Positions 20,816-29,757 of a stretch of 52,960 nt of DNA are shown in pieces. The notes beneath the pieces are model-generated. The model saw only the letters and a program-made list of their open reading frames with translations, had not been told where the DNA came from and did not search any database. The stretch spans positions 1 through 52,960 of the forward strand of contig JAUXFM010000005.1 in NCBI GenBank assembly GCA_030622955.1. Direction: 5' to 3'. The translations under genes and the position numbers were made by a program. Numbering within the stretch: the first letter of the stretch is position 1; every line of letters begins with the position of its first letter. This DNA comes from Lentisphaerales bacterium (lineage in GTDB: Bacteria > Verrucomicrobiota > Kiritimatiellia > JAUXFM01).

Positions 20816-21907
20816 ATGATCGAAGGGCTGGCCATATCTCGGCGTAAGACCCGGCAGATCCATATCGGACAGCTGCCCGTAGGTGGCGATGCGCCTGTCT
20901 CCGTGCAGACCATGACCAAGACCGATACCCATGATGTTGGCAAGACGGTCGGTCAGATCAACGAGGCATCGACGCTGGGATGCGACATTGTCCGGCTGGC
21001 GGTGGTCGATGAGTCGGCAGCCAGGACTCTTTCTGAAATCCGCGGCGAAGTGACCGTGCCGCTTGTTGCCGATATTCATTTCGATCATAAGCTGGCGCTC
21101 CTGGCTATCGAGGCGGGTGTCGATGGGTTGAGAATCAACCCAGGTAATATCGGCGGCGTTGAGAATGTTCGCGAGCTCATCAATGCCGCGAAAGAGCGGA
21201 AGATTGCTGTAAGGGTAGGGGTCAACAGTGGCTCGCTCGAAAAGGAATTGCTCGAGAAGCACGGCTCGGCAACGCCTGAGGCCCTGGTGGAAAGCGCACT
21301 GGGCCATGTGAAGATGATAGAGGATCTGGGGCATGACCAAATCAAGATTTCGGCCAAGACAACGTCCGTGCAGGATACGCTGGCTACATACAGGTTGTTG
21401 TCGGGTAAGACGGATTACCCGTTGCATCTCGGCGTGACTGAGGCGGGAACGATGGTTGCTGGCACTGCACGATCCTGTGTCGCGATCGGCATCCTTCTCT
21501 CCGAAGGGATCGGTGACACAATACGTGTTTCACTGACCGATTCATCGGCGAATGAAGTGCTTGTGGGTCTGGAACTTCTGCGCGCGTTGGGATTGAGAGA
21601 GCCCGGCGCTTCCGTGATATCCTGTCCAACCTGTGGTCGTGTCCAGGTCGACGTTGTGCGGGTGGCGCGGGAAGTCGAGCATGAGCTTGCCCGCTACTAT
21701 GCCGAGAGCCCTGATGTAGCCAAGCCGGTGGTGGCCGTCATGGGATGCGTTGTCAATGGTCCCGGCGAGGCCCGCGAAGCCGATATTGCTGTTGCCGGCG
21801 GCAAGGGCAAGTTTGCGCTATACGTTGGTGGTGATCAGATTGCGACAATTCCTGAAGCGGATGTTGTCCCGGCAATAATCGAACAAGTCCGGGCCTTCAA
21901 AATCTGA
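20816..21907 (+). CDS. ispG: 4-hydroxy-3-methylbut-2-enyl-diphosphate synthase (flavodoxin)
   Basis: SVQTMTKTDTHDVGKTVGQINE...PLVADIHFDHKLAL...ISCPTCGR...VMGCVVNGPGEAREADIAVAGG. Confidence 0.96.
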   Translation: MIEGLAISRRKTRQIHIGQLPVGGDAPVSVQTMTKTDTHDVGKTVGQINEASTLGCDIVRLAVVDESAARTLSEIRGEVTVPLVADIHFDHKLALLAIEAGVDGLRINPGNIGGVENVRELINAAKERKIAVRVGVNSGSLEKELLEKHGSATPEALVESALGHVKMIEDLGHDQIKISAKTTSVQDTLATYRLLSGKTDYPLHLGVTEAGTMVAGTARSCVAIGILLSEGIGDTIRVSLTDSSANEVLVGLELLRALGLREPGASVISCPTCGRVQVDVVRVAREVEHELARYYAESPDVAKPVVAVMGCVVNGPGEAREADIAVAGGKGKFALYVGGDQIATIPEADVVPAIIEQVRAFKI

Positions 21908-22058
21908 CAAGGTGAAACTGGTCTGACCCTGCCCCGCCTCAAAAACTGGACCGTTTATTCTGTACAGCCTTCCAATTGGCGAGTGTTTGATTGGTTTTGG
22001 ACTTGTTGCTTTGACGAATATGTTGCGTCATGCGCTGGGCCTTGGGTATGGTTGTTTT

Positions 22059-23327
22059 ATGAAATGTCTGTTTGTGTGTTTGATGTTGGTGTGTGCAGGT
22101 TCGCTTTTTGCTGATACAGATGAAATGCGAACATGGACATCTTCAGGTGGTTCAACTATCCAAGCAAAGCTGGTTAACCATAATAGTGTCTCTGTTGTGC
22201 TTGAGAAAGCAACCGGCGAAAAATTAAAGATAGCACTTTATAAACTTTCCGGGGCAGATAGAAAATACATCCAGATGCTCGCCGTCCGGAAATATGAAGA
22301 CGAGCCGCCGCCGGCAAATGACTATAGCATTTCCCTGAATAAGATCAGTCAGGAGATCAAGTGTGACCAGCTCCCTGAATGGTCATATTATATCTATTTG
22401 CCTCCAAATTTCAATCTGACACGAAAGTGGCCCGTGCTGTTCATTATGAGCCCTGGCGGCGGACGCCCAAAAACTGCCGAGCGATACATTAAAGGGGCAA
22501 GAAAGAACGGCTGGATACTCGCTGTTTCCAAACAATCAAAAAACGGGTTTGCGCGTTCCATGACAGCTGTAATGGCAATGATCGAAGATGTACAAGCCAA
22601 ACATCCGGTGGATGAACGGCGGATGTATTCGTCTGGCTTCTCAGGTGGAGCAAGGATGGCATTCTCAGTTGCTGAAATCTTGAAAGATATACCGATGGCG
22701 GGGGTATTGCCCTGTGGTGCCGGAGGGCTTGGCGTGAAGTTGTCCCGCAAGACAGTCATTTACGGTATATGTGGGTCGAATTGTTTTAACAGGTGGGACA
22801 TGGCCTGCACAATGAAGGAAATAAAGAATAAAACATCACAACTCTGGTTTTTCGCTGGTGCTCATAAATGGGCTAATGAGCCCGAACTGTTAGACGGAAT
22901 AAACTGGCTGAACGGTTGTTACCTGAAAAAGGGTAGAGGCACCAATAAGCTGTTGTGCGGCGAAAAGCATAGATACGCGAAAATGATGCTGGAACACTTG
23001 AGATCTCTTGTAGATGCGGATCCGGAACGTGCTTACAGAACAGGCGTTTTCATGGAGCAATTTGGAATACAGCCCTATTTTCGGTCAGATCTGAAAGAGA
23101 TCATGACTGATTTGAGGAAGCGGCCAAACATACAAAAATATATCAAGGCCGAAAAAAGCATGTATGCCCTGGTTAATAAGTATTACGCAACTGATGTAAT
23201 GGATTATCGTAACAACAACTGCCCTCCGGCTCTGACGCGGGAGGCTGGTGCACTCGCCACCAAATACGAAGGTCTAGCGTTGGCAAGACTGTTGAAGCAA
23301 ATGGGCCGCCCCACAAAGAAACCGTAA
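22059..23327 (+). CDS. Secreted SHD1-domain alpha/beta hydrolase
   Basis: Signal peptide MKCLFVCLMLVCAGSLFA; MRTWTSSGGSTIQAKLVNHNSVSVVLEKATGEKLKIALYKLSGADRKYI resembles SHD1; GFSGG nucleophile elbow. Confidence 0.7.
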   Translation: MKCLFVCLMLVCAGSLFADTDEMRTWTSSGGSTIQAKLVNHNSVSVVLEKATGEKLKIALYKLSGADRKYIQMLAVRKYEDEPPPANDYSISLNKISQEIKCDQLPEWSYYIYLPPNFNLTRKWPVLFIMSPGGGRPKTAERYIKGARKNGWILAVSKQSKNGFARSMTAVMAMIEDVQAKHPVDERRMYSSGFSGGARMAFSVAEILKDIPMAGVLPCGAGGLGVKLSRKTVIYGICGSNCFNRWDMACTMKEIKNKTSQLWFFAGAHKWANEPELLDGINWLNGCYLKKGRGTNKLLCGEKHRYAKMMLEHLRSLVDADPERAYRTGVFMEQFGIQPYFRSDLKEIMTDLRKRPNIQKYIKAEKSMYALVNKYYATDVMDYRNNNCPPALTREAGALATKYEGLALARLLKQMGRPTKKP

Positions 23328-23434
23328 TAGACAATCCGTCTCAGGCAACCTGGTCAGACGTCAACGGCCTGTTGCCTAAATATCACGACCCTGCGAGGAG
23401 GCTATTCTAGCGGAATAGCGGAATAGGCAAGCGG

Positions 23435-23467
23435 AATAGGGGTCACGTCTCGACATGCGACATTTGA
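23435..23467 (+). repeat. Left 33-bp inverted repeat of RAYT element
   Basis: aataggggtcacgtctcgacatgcgacatttga; exact reverse complement of 24517..24549. Confidence 0.93.
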
Positions 23468-23506
23468 TTCTTGACAAAGACCGGGCGGCGTGTATTTAGT
23501 GGGGGC

Positions 23507-24541
23507 ATGGCAAGGCCTCTGAGGATTGATGTTGAAGGCGGATGGTATCACATCACTGCCCGTGGCATTGAGCGGAGAGCGATCTTCTGTGGCAAGAGTT
23601 ACTATTGCCATTTCATTGAACTACTTGAAGAAATGAGCACCCGCTCTGCCGTAGAAGTGCACGCGTACTGCTTGCTCTCCAACCACTACCATCTGATCAT
23701 TCGTACGCCACATGCCAACGCCAGTCAGGCTATCCAGTGGCTCAATGTTAGCCATAGTGCTTGGTTCAACGCTAGGCAGGGTCGAGTCGGACACCTGTTC
23801 CAGGGGCGGTTTAAGAGCAGCCTGATAGACGGTAACGGCTCATGGCTGCGCCTATCGAGCGAGTACCTTCATCTCAATCCCGTTAGAACAAAAGCAATGG
23901 GACTAGGCAAGCGAGACAACAAGATCGAGAGCAGGGGGCTGAGAGAGCCAAGTAGTCAGCAAATCAAGCAGAGGCTTGAAAAGCTTCGCAAGTACCAGTG
24001 GAGCTCGTACGGTGCTTATGCTGGATATGCGCCCAAACCGAAATGGCTCTATACAGGGACGATTCTGAAGAGGAGCGGCGATCGCAAGAAATACCGGCGA
24101 GGGGTTCAAAGACATCTTGCCCAAGGAGCAGATGCTGGAGAGTTCGAATGCCTGGGGGGCAGAGTGGCTATAGGAACGCGGACATTTGTGGAAGAAGCAA
24201 AGACGCTTATAGGTGAAGCGACAAAGGAACAGCCGGACAGAACATTCCTCGTAAGGCGAGAAACTATCGAAAGGATCATAAAGGTTGTTGAGAAGGAGAA
24301 GAAGGAGAAATGGGAAGCGTTCAGGAATCGGCATGGTGACTGGGGGCGAGATCTGGTATTGTATCTTGCAAGGAAGCGAAGCGGTTTAACGTTGCGTGAG
24401 ATTGGGGGAAAGATTGGCGGGGTGGATTACAAGACAATTGGAAAGGCTGTGCAACGACTCACCCAAAGACTCAAAAACGATAAACGCCTTAGGGTGATTG
24501 CGCAAAGATGCCTTGCTCAAATGTCGCATGTCGAGACGTGA
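23507..24541 (+). CDS. REP-associated tyrosine transposase (Y1_Tnp, IS200-like) with C-terminal DnaA/HTH-like extension
   Basis: MARPLRIDVEGGWYHITARGIERRAIF...HAYCLLSNHYHLIIRTP (HxH)...VGHLFQGRFKS...LRLSSEYLHLNPVRT; C-term LTLREIGGKIGGVDYKTIGKAVQRL. Confidence 0.93.
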   Translation: MARPLRIDVEGGWYHITARGIERRAIFCGKSYYCHFIELLEEMSTRSAVEVHAYCLLSNHYHLIIRTPHANASQAIQWLNVSHSAWFNARQGRVGHLFQGRFKSSLIDGNGSWLRLSSEYLHLNPVRTKAMGLGKRDNKIESRGLREPSSQQIKQRLEKLRKYQWSSYGAYAGYAPKPKWLYTGTILKRSGDRKKYRRGVQRHLAQGADAGEFECLGGRVAIGTRTFVEEAKTLIGEATKEQPDRTFLVRRETIERIIKVVEKEKKEKWEAFRNRHGDWGRDLVLYLARKRSGLTLREIGGKIGGVDYKTIGKAVQRLTQRLKNDKRLRVIAQRCLAQMSHVET

Positions 24542-24549
24542 CCCCTATT
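24517..24549 (-). repeat. Right 33-bp inverted repeat of RAYT element
   Basis: tcaaatgtcgcatgtcgagacgtgacccctatt; overlaps the last transposase codons QMSHVET*. Confidence 0.93.
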
Positions 24550-24556
24550 TCTTTTG

Positions 24557-25873
24557 CTATTGCGGCTCAATAACATAGACGCCGGTCGTGATTGCCCAGG
24601 CGTCTTCCATATTCATTCGCTTCAATTCATGACCAGGGCCCCAGGAATCTGAACAGAGTATTTGTTTTGATTTCTTGTTATAGCCGATTATGAGGCGCAT
24701 ATGTCCGCCGCCGCCCCGGATCGATGGCTTCTCAGGGATGATCCCGAGCATGACGGACCAGCATATGGGAATGCCGCGGGTGATGTACTTGTCCAGGTAG
24801 CGTTCGAAGTTCTTGTAGTCGCCCTTCATTTCCAATCTGGTCTTCTTGAGCGTTTCAGGATCCATCCGTGAATAAACGGCGGTCACATTTATGGCACGTC
24901 CAAGCGTGATCTTTGGTTGTTTGTTCTTCTTCGCAGCCTTGTTGTATCTGGCCACAAGGCGCTGAAAGTTCTTCAAATTGAACGATTCGAGCACTGTCGA
25001 TCTGCATCTGAGTTTGGAGCCGATATCGTGCAGTGCCTCGAACATGGCGCTGGGGCTGGTGCCTCCACCAATGTAGGTATTGGCCATTTGTGCAAGTTCG
25101 TGTTGATCGATGGATCTTCCGTAATAGCGAAGAATGCGTTCTGCAGTAGCGACTGCGCAATAGCCCTTATGGCCCTGATCGACCATAGGGACGCCGTCGA
25201 TATAGATGTCCCCGTCAGCTTCTCTTTTTACATTCCTGCGACGATCAGCAGGGCTGAGCGAATTCTTCTTCTCTGTCGAAGAGCTTGCCAGAGCGCTTGA
25301 GAGATCGGTGTTCTTGTCGTAACGCATGCAGAGCACGCGGATATACTCACCCAGGAAGTCCTGGCCTTGCGCTCTGTCTCCGGTCGAGTAGCTGTATTCG
25401 AGGGCAACCTGGTTCGGGCGCTTGGTCCAGACCTTGCGGAGCTCGTGGATATCCGAGGATATGCGTCCGAGATTCACTTCCTTGCCATCGGATCCGGCCC
25501 ATTTAGAAAGGCTTGCCGTGATTCTGGCGAGTGAAGCTTCAAATCGGTTCTGTGGTATAGGTCCGAGGTCACCGCGGTTATAGATGATAATATTTAACTG
25601 GTATATCGTGTTTCCTTTGAACTTCACAATTGACTCTACGGCATTGTGGCCGAGAAAAGATTGGCGAACCTTGTAAGCACGTGCGGCATCCTTCTCGTTA
25701 GAGACCCAGCGGAAGCCGTTTCTGGCGTTGGCCGTCATGAAATCCATGGACTTCATTGCCCAGATCTTGCCGTCTTCCGTGAGCATATTAGCCAGCTCAA
25801 TAGCCAGAACAGTGGTCGAAGAGACTATCAAAGACAGGATTATCACAAGTACGTGGCGCAGCTTCATTGGCAT
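24557..25873 (-). CDS. Secreted C39-like (papain-fold) peptidase domain protein
   Basis: Start refined to MPMKLRHVLVIILSLIVSSTTVLA; C-term VDQGHKGYCAVATAERILRYYG ... GGGGHMRLIIGYN ... CSDSWGPGHE fits Cys/His/Asp papain-like core. Confidence 0.7.
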   Translation of the reverse strand: MPMKLRHVLVIILSLIVSSTTVLAIELANMLTEDGKIWAMKSMDFMTANARNGFRWVSNEKDAARAYKVRQSFLGHNAVESIVKFKGNTIYQLNIIIYNRGDLGPIPQNRFEASLARITASLSKWAGSDGKEVNLGRISSDIHELRKVWTKRPNQVALEYSYSTGDRAQGQDFLGEYIRVLCMRYDKNTDLSSALASSSTEKKNSLSPADRRRNVKREADGDIYIDGVPMVDQGHKGYCAVATAERILRYYGRSIDQHELAQMANTYIGGGTSPSAMFEALHDIGSKLRCRSTVLESFNLKNFQRLVARYNKAAKKNKQPKITLGRAINVTAVYSRMDPETLKKTRLEMKGDYKNFERYLDKYITRGIPICWSVMLGIIPEKPSIRGGGGHMRLIIGYNKKSKQILCSDSWGPGHELKRMNMEDAWAITTGVYVIEPQ

Positions 25874-25966
25874 GTGGATGCGGCCTTTATGTTGTCCCTC
25901 TTGTCTTGTGGGGTCGTTCCAATCTATACATGGCCCTGTGGCAGATGACAAGGGGGAATGGTGAGG

Positions 25967-26001
25967 CCTGGAATCTGAAGCTTGGAGTTTGGAGACTGAA
26001 C
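25967..26001. repeat. 7-bp tandem repeat, five units (NYTGRAN)
   Basis: cctggaa tctgaag cttggag tttggag actgaac, between two divergent genes. Confidence 0.65.
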
Positions 26002-26039
26002 ACTTGTCTGTCCTGTGGCGCAAGCGTATATTGAAAGGC

Positions 26040-26369
26040 ATGAAGAAGCTAGCTTCAGCCATTATGATTATCAGCGTTCTGTTCATAGCAGGTTGCACTA
26101 GCACGCTTTTCAGGAACCCTGCATGGAAGAAGTTTGTCGACAACTCAAGGATCGTCAGTGTGGCCAAGCGATCATACCAGATGGGGCACAATGTAGAGAT
26201 TGGTACGGTGATAACCTGGGAAGATCTTACATTCTGCCTGCCGGCCAAGTGGAAGCCTGTCTGCTTGTCAGGCGGCAAGCTTGAGCCTGGGGCTATAGGC
26301 GAACAGATGAAATGCTCGGTGCATGGTCAGCTCGCGGATCTATCGACCAGGCTGCGACAGGCCCGGTAA
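26040..26369 (+). CDS. Small lipoprotein
   Basis: MKKLASAIMIISVLFIAGCTSTLFRN lipobox. Confidence 0.6.
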   Translation: MKKLASAIMIISVLFIAGCTSTLFRNPAWKKFVDNSRIVSVAKRSYQMGHNVEIGTVITWEDLTFCLPAKWKPVCLSGGKLEPGAIGEQMKCSVHGQLADLSTRLRQAR

Positions 26370-26387
26370 TCTCAAGTTGGATTAGGA

Positions 26388-27092
26388 ATGATCAAACAGG
26401 AGCAGATTGAGATCGCTTTTGAAGCGCCATCACTTACGCGCTCGGAGTTTGGTGCTTTTCTTAATGATGGGGCAAGAGCCCCGATATCTGTGAAGTTCAC
26501 CAGGAATCGAGTGACAATGCTCTCCGCTTCTTTTGCAGTCGATGGTATCGATCTTAGATTGCACCAGTCATTTCTTGCGGCGCCCCTGGCGATTCGAAAG
26601 GCCCTGCGCACCTATCTGCGCACAAGGCGCAAGGCGGCATGGCGTGAGGTCTCGGCTTTCGCCGATTGCATTGATTCGGAAAGGAGCCGTCCGGGTAGAC
26701 GACTGAGGTCTGCAGGTAAGGTGTTTAACCTGGAGCAGATCAGGAAAGAGATCAACATGGAGTTCTTCAATGATCGTGTGAAGTGCCAAGTGGGGTGGGG
26801 TAAGCGTGCGCCTCGCCGACAAAGGTGGCGCCGACGAAAATCGATAAGCTACGGCTCGTGGAATGCTGCTACGAGAACGGTCCGAGTCAATCCTCTGCTT
26901 GACAGTGAGTCAATTCCCGTTGAATTCATCAGATACATTGTTTTTCACGAGATGCTGCATTCTGTTGTACCTGACGAGAGGACGAGGAGCAGGATTAACT
27001 ACCATACGGCACAGTTCAGAAAACTGGAGCACGCCTTCCCCGATCTTTCCCGCATGCGGGCGCTGGGCGACAGACTGATCAATGTGCTCTAG
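26388..27092 (+). CDS. SprT-like zinc metallopeptidase-fold protein
   Basis: SYGSWNAATRTVRVNPLLD...VEFIRYIVFHEMLHSVVPD (HExxH)...HTAQFRKLEHAFPD. Confidence 0.65.
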   Translation: MIKQEQIEIAFEAPSLTRSEFGAFLNDGARAPISVKFTRNRVTMLSASFAVDGIDLRLHQSFLAAPLAIRKALRTYLRTRRKAAWREVSAFADCIDSERSRPGRRLRSAGKVFNLEQIRKEINMEFFNDRVKCQVGWGKRAPRRQRWRRRKSISYGSWNAATRTVRVNPLLDSESIPVEFIRYIVFHEMLHSVVPDERTRSRINYHTAQFRKLEHAFPDLSRMRALGDRLINVL

Positions 27093-27155
27093 AACGATGC
27101 TTCCAGATCGGACCGCTCTTCTTTTCTGAAACCCGCGCGGCCAAACTCCTTCAGC

Positions 27156-28490
27156 CTACGATCTGCAGTCCACAGCCTTCCTTCCCCTCGGGTCTTTTAC
27201 GCGTGAGACGATGACGGCTGAGAGCAGGATGGACGCACAGCTGGCGAGAGCCATGGCAGTGAAGCTATTCACCTGTTTCGAGAAATCTGCACCGATGACC
27301 GTGGCCGCGAACGAGTCCCAGTATTTTAGAAGCGTTGCACTGATCGTGCCGGCAGCGATTAAGCCGGGCGCGCTGGTGAACATTATGATTGCCAGGCAGG
27401 TTGATCGCTTCTGGAATGGCACGATCTCGGTACTGAACGCCATGTGCGCGACACGCAGACCATAAGTGGAAGCACCGAGCAGGAAGAAAATGGCAGTGAA
27501 CTCCCATGTATCTCTTGCGAACACGACCCAGATACACATGGCAGCCATGAGAATGCGGCTGCCTATGAGTGCAGGTTTTGCGCCGACCTTATCGCCGGCC
27601 AAGCCGGAAACGATATTGCCGAGTATTGCCCCGATCATTTGTGACAGTACCAGGACTCCGAGATATGAGTTCTCTCGACCAGTAACGGCGAGCGCATGTG
27701 GTGACAGGAAGGGCACGATCATGTAGAAACCGCAAGCAGTGAAGACTGCAGCAATGTAGTTCCTGATTTGTTTGTTCGCCATGATTATCCCCGGAATACC
27801 GCGAAGGTTGCCGGACAGGGACGTATGCTGTGCCGTATCACGTGCCGGTTGATGAGTCTCTCGGATCATGGCAAAGAAGATATACGAGAGAACGAGCAAC
27901 CCGAAACAGACCAGATGGAGAATGCCGAATCCGTATACGCCTGGAAACGCGCCGAGCAGGAATGCTATGAACCATCCGGCCAGAATCCCGATGACACCGC
28001 TGATGATGTTCCTGATCGCGAACATTGATGCACGACGTTCGGCAGGCACTGTCTTTACGATGAGCTCTTGCCATCCCGTCAGCGTCGAACCACCGATGAG
28101 GCCGGAGATGAGCTGGGCCAGGATCACGGCATAGAGCGCGAGCATGCCCCGCCCGGCAGAGCAAAGGAGCATGATGCCTGCGACCAGGTATGGCAATCGT
28201 TGAAAAATGCCGGTAAGCAGAAGCAGCGGCTTGACCCGCACGAGTCGCTCTATGAAATGAGCGGTGAAGGGGCCAGGAATAGAGAATCCGATAATGAGGA
28301 GAGTGGGCGCAAGAGACTTGATCCAGATTGGTGCGTCCAACATTTCCACGAGTTTTGGGAGTATTGTTGTCGCAAGGACGAAGGTGAGCCCACCCAAATA
28401 CAGGCCGCCCACGAGGCAGTGCATGACGTAGTTCCATGTGAATACGCTGCCCTGATTCGGGAGCTTAGTGGTTTGGGATCCTTGTGGCAT
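27156..28490 (-). CDS. Major facilitator superfamily transporter
   Basis: About 12 hydrophobic segments; MFS-like organisation. Confidence 0.8.
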   Translation of the reverse strand: MPQGSQTTKLPNQGSVFTWNYVMHCLVGGLYLGGLTFVLATTILPKLVEMLDAPIWIKSLAPTLLIIGFSIPGPFTAHFIERLVRVKPLLLLTGIFQRLPYLVAGIMLLCSAGRGMLALYAVILAQLISGLIGGSTLTGWQELIVKTVPAERRASMFAIRNIISGVIGILAGWFIAFLLGAFPGVYGFGILHLVCFGLLVLSYIFFAMIRETHQPARDTAQHTSLSGNLRGIPGIIMANKQIRNYIAAVFTACGFYMIVPFLSPHALAVTGRENSYLGVLVLSQMIGAILGNIVSGLAGDKVGAKPALIGSRILMAAMCIWVVFARDTWEFTAIFFLLGASTYGLRVAHMAFSTEIVPFQKRSTCLAIIMFTSAPGLIAAGTISATLLKYWDSFAATVIGADFSKQVNSFTAMALASCASILLSAVIVSRVKDPRGRKAVDCRS

Positions 28491-28555
28491 GGGCGAGATT
28501 GTCAGGGAGAGCGGGCTGAACGGTCAAGTGAGAACCGGCATGCAATAGGTAAGAG

Positions 28556-29734
28556 TCAGAATCTATGGAATGCCGAGATGCTGTGAGCACGGCGAAAGAG
28601 TTCTTCTTCGCGTGTCTCATACGTCCAGCCAAGATAGATGCCCGTTGCGTGGGTAAAATAGTAACTCACTCTTATGCTGATAGTGTCAACATCCTCGTTT
28701 AGGAAGTCGAAATCGTCCGCACCTATCGGGATCTCGATAGTTTCTTCGGCATCGGTATAGGTTGCGGAGATCGAATATCTCAGCTCCTTTTCGTAGCCGA
28801 GGCTGAAGGAGTGGGTTTCGACGTCTTCGTCCTTACTGTCTGTGCCCCAGCTGTATTTGTATCTTCCGAAGAAGTTTCCCGCAGTCTGCCGGGCTTCGAG
28901 GATGTAACGCTCTGACCAGTCATTGCCATAGTTCTTGAAGCTGATGCCTGCACCGAGTCGAGCACGTTTGAACAGTTTGCGGCGTGCCATGACCTTGTGT
29001 TTCTGGTCGGCCAGGAATCCACCTTTGTCGGAGAAAGCTCCATCGTAGCTAAGCGATGTCCTGTAACTGTGGCGATATGATGCTCCAAACCTGGCCGACC
29101 AGTCTGTCTTGCCGTAGCGCCACCAGTTCTTGAATCCGACCGAGAGCGATGCGTCGGGGCGAGGTTTATGCGAGAGTTTTGCCCCGAGCGAATGCCAATC
29201 ATCTCTGTTGCGTGTCAGATTGTGGTAGCTGTAACTTGTCGAAACCCGTGATGGGCGGCTAAGAATTTCTCGACCCTTCTCAGGCGGGTTCTCTTCATCC
29301 AGCCTTCTTGCCAGTATGAACTGGCTCTCACGCCAGGCTGTGATCGCGAGGTAGCGAAGTCGGCTGGGGTTGTTTGCGTTGGCCTTCTCGCATTTCAGGA
29401 GGATCTGCCCTGCTTCGTCCCACTTGCCCTGTCGTCGCAGAACCGTTGCGGCCCCGATGTAAGCGTCGATATAAGTTGGTGTCAGTACGATAGCTTTTTC
29501 AAAGTCCGTGAGTGCATGGTCGAGTGTTTCGGAATCACGCGTGTAGCAATAGCCCCGTCCTACCAGGGCGTCGACGTCGCGATGGCTCTTTTCGAGCATG
29601 GCATTGTATATTGTCAATGCTTCTTCAACGTGGCCCTCGATCCGGAGTCTTCTTGCACGCTCGAGCCGGTCTCTATAACTCTCAGGCTTCTCGATTTGGG
29701 CAAGTGAGTTCCCGACGAGGAAGAGCAGCACCAT
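28556..29734 (-). CDS. TPR protein with C-terminal outer-membrane beta-barrel (YaiO-like)
   Basis: Signal peptide; TPR-like RRLRIEGHVEEALTIYNAMLEKSHRDVDALVGRGYC...; alternating aromatic/polar C-terminal strands ending ...SISAFHRF. Confidence 0.75.
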   Translation of the reverse strand: MVLLFLVGNSLAQIEKPESYRDRLERARRLRIEGHVEEALTIYNAMLEKSHRDVDALVGRGYCYTRDSETLDHALTDFEKAIVLTPTYIDAYIGAATVLRRQGKWDEAGQILLKCEKANANNPSRLRYLAITAWRESQFILARRLDEENPPEKGREILSRPSRVSTSYSYHNLTRNRDDWHSLGAKLSHKPRPDASLSVGFKNWWRYGKTDWSARFGASYRHSYRTSLSYDGAFSDKGGFLADQKHKVMARRKLFKRARLGAGISFKNYGNDWSERYILEARQTAGNFFGRYKYSWGTDSKDEDVETHSFSLGYEKELRYSISATYTDAEETIEIPIGADDFDFLNEDVDTISIRVSYYFTHATGIYLGWTYETREEELFRRAHSISAFHRF

Positions 29735-29757
29735 TATTCCTGTTATGAACCTGGTCT

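Larger units (their letters stand above)
23435..24549 (+). mobile_element. RAYT/IS200-like element bounded by perfect 33-bp inverted repeats
   Basis: Y1 transposase gene enclosed by the inverted repeats. Confidence 0.8.

Noticed and set aside
21908-21975. Sequence ggtctgaccctgccccgcctcaaaaactggaccg resembling a REP/IS end
   Set aside because: Single copy in the window and no partner repeat found; too weak.
28068-28586. Plus-strand 172-aa ORF
   Set aside because: Antisense to the MFS transporter; composition typical of a shadow frame.
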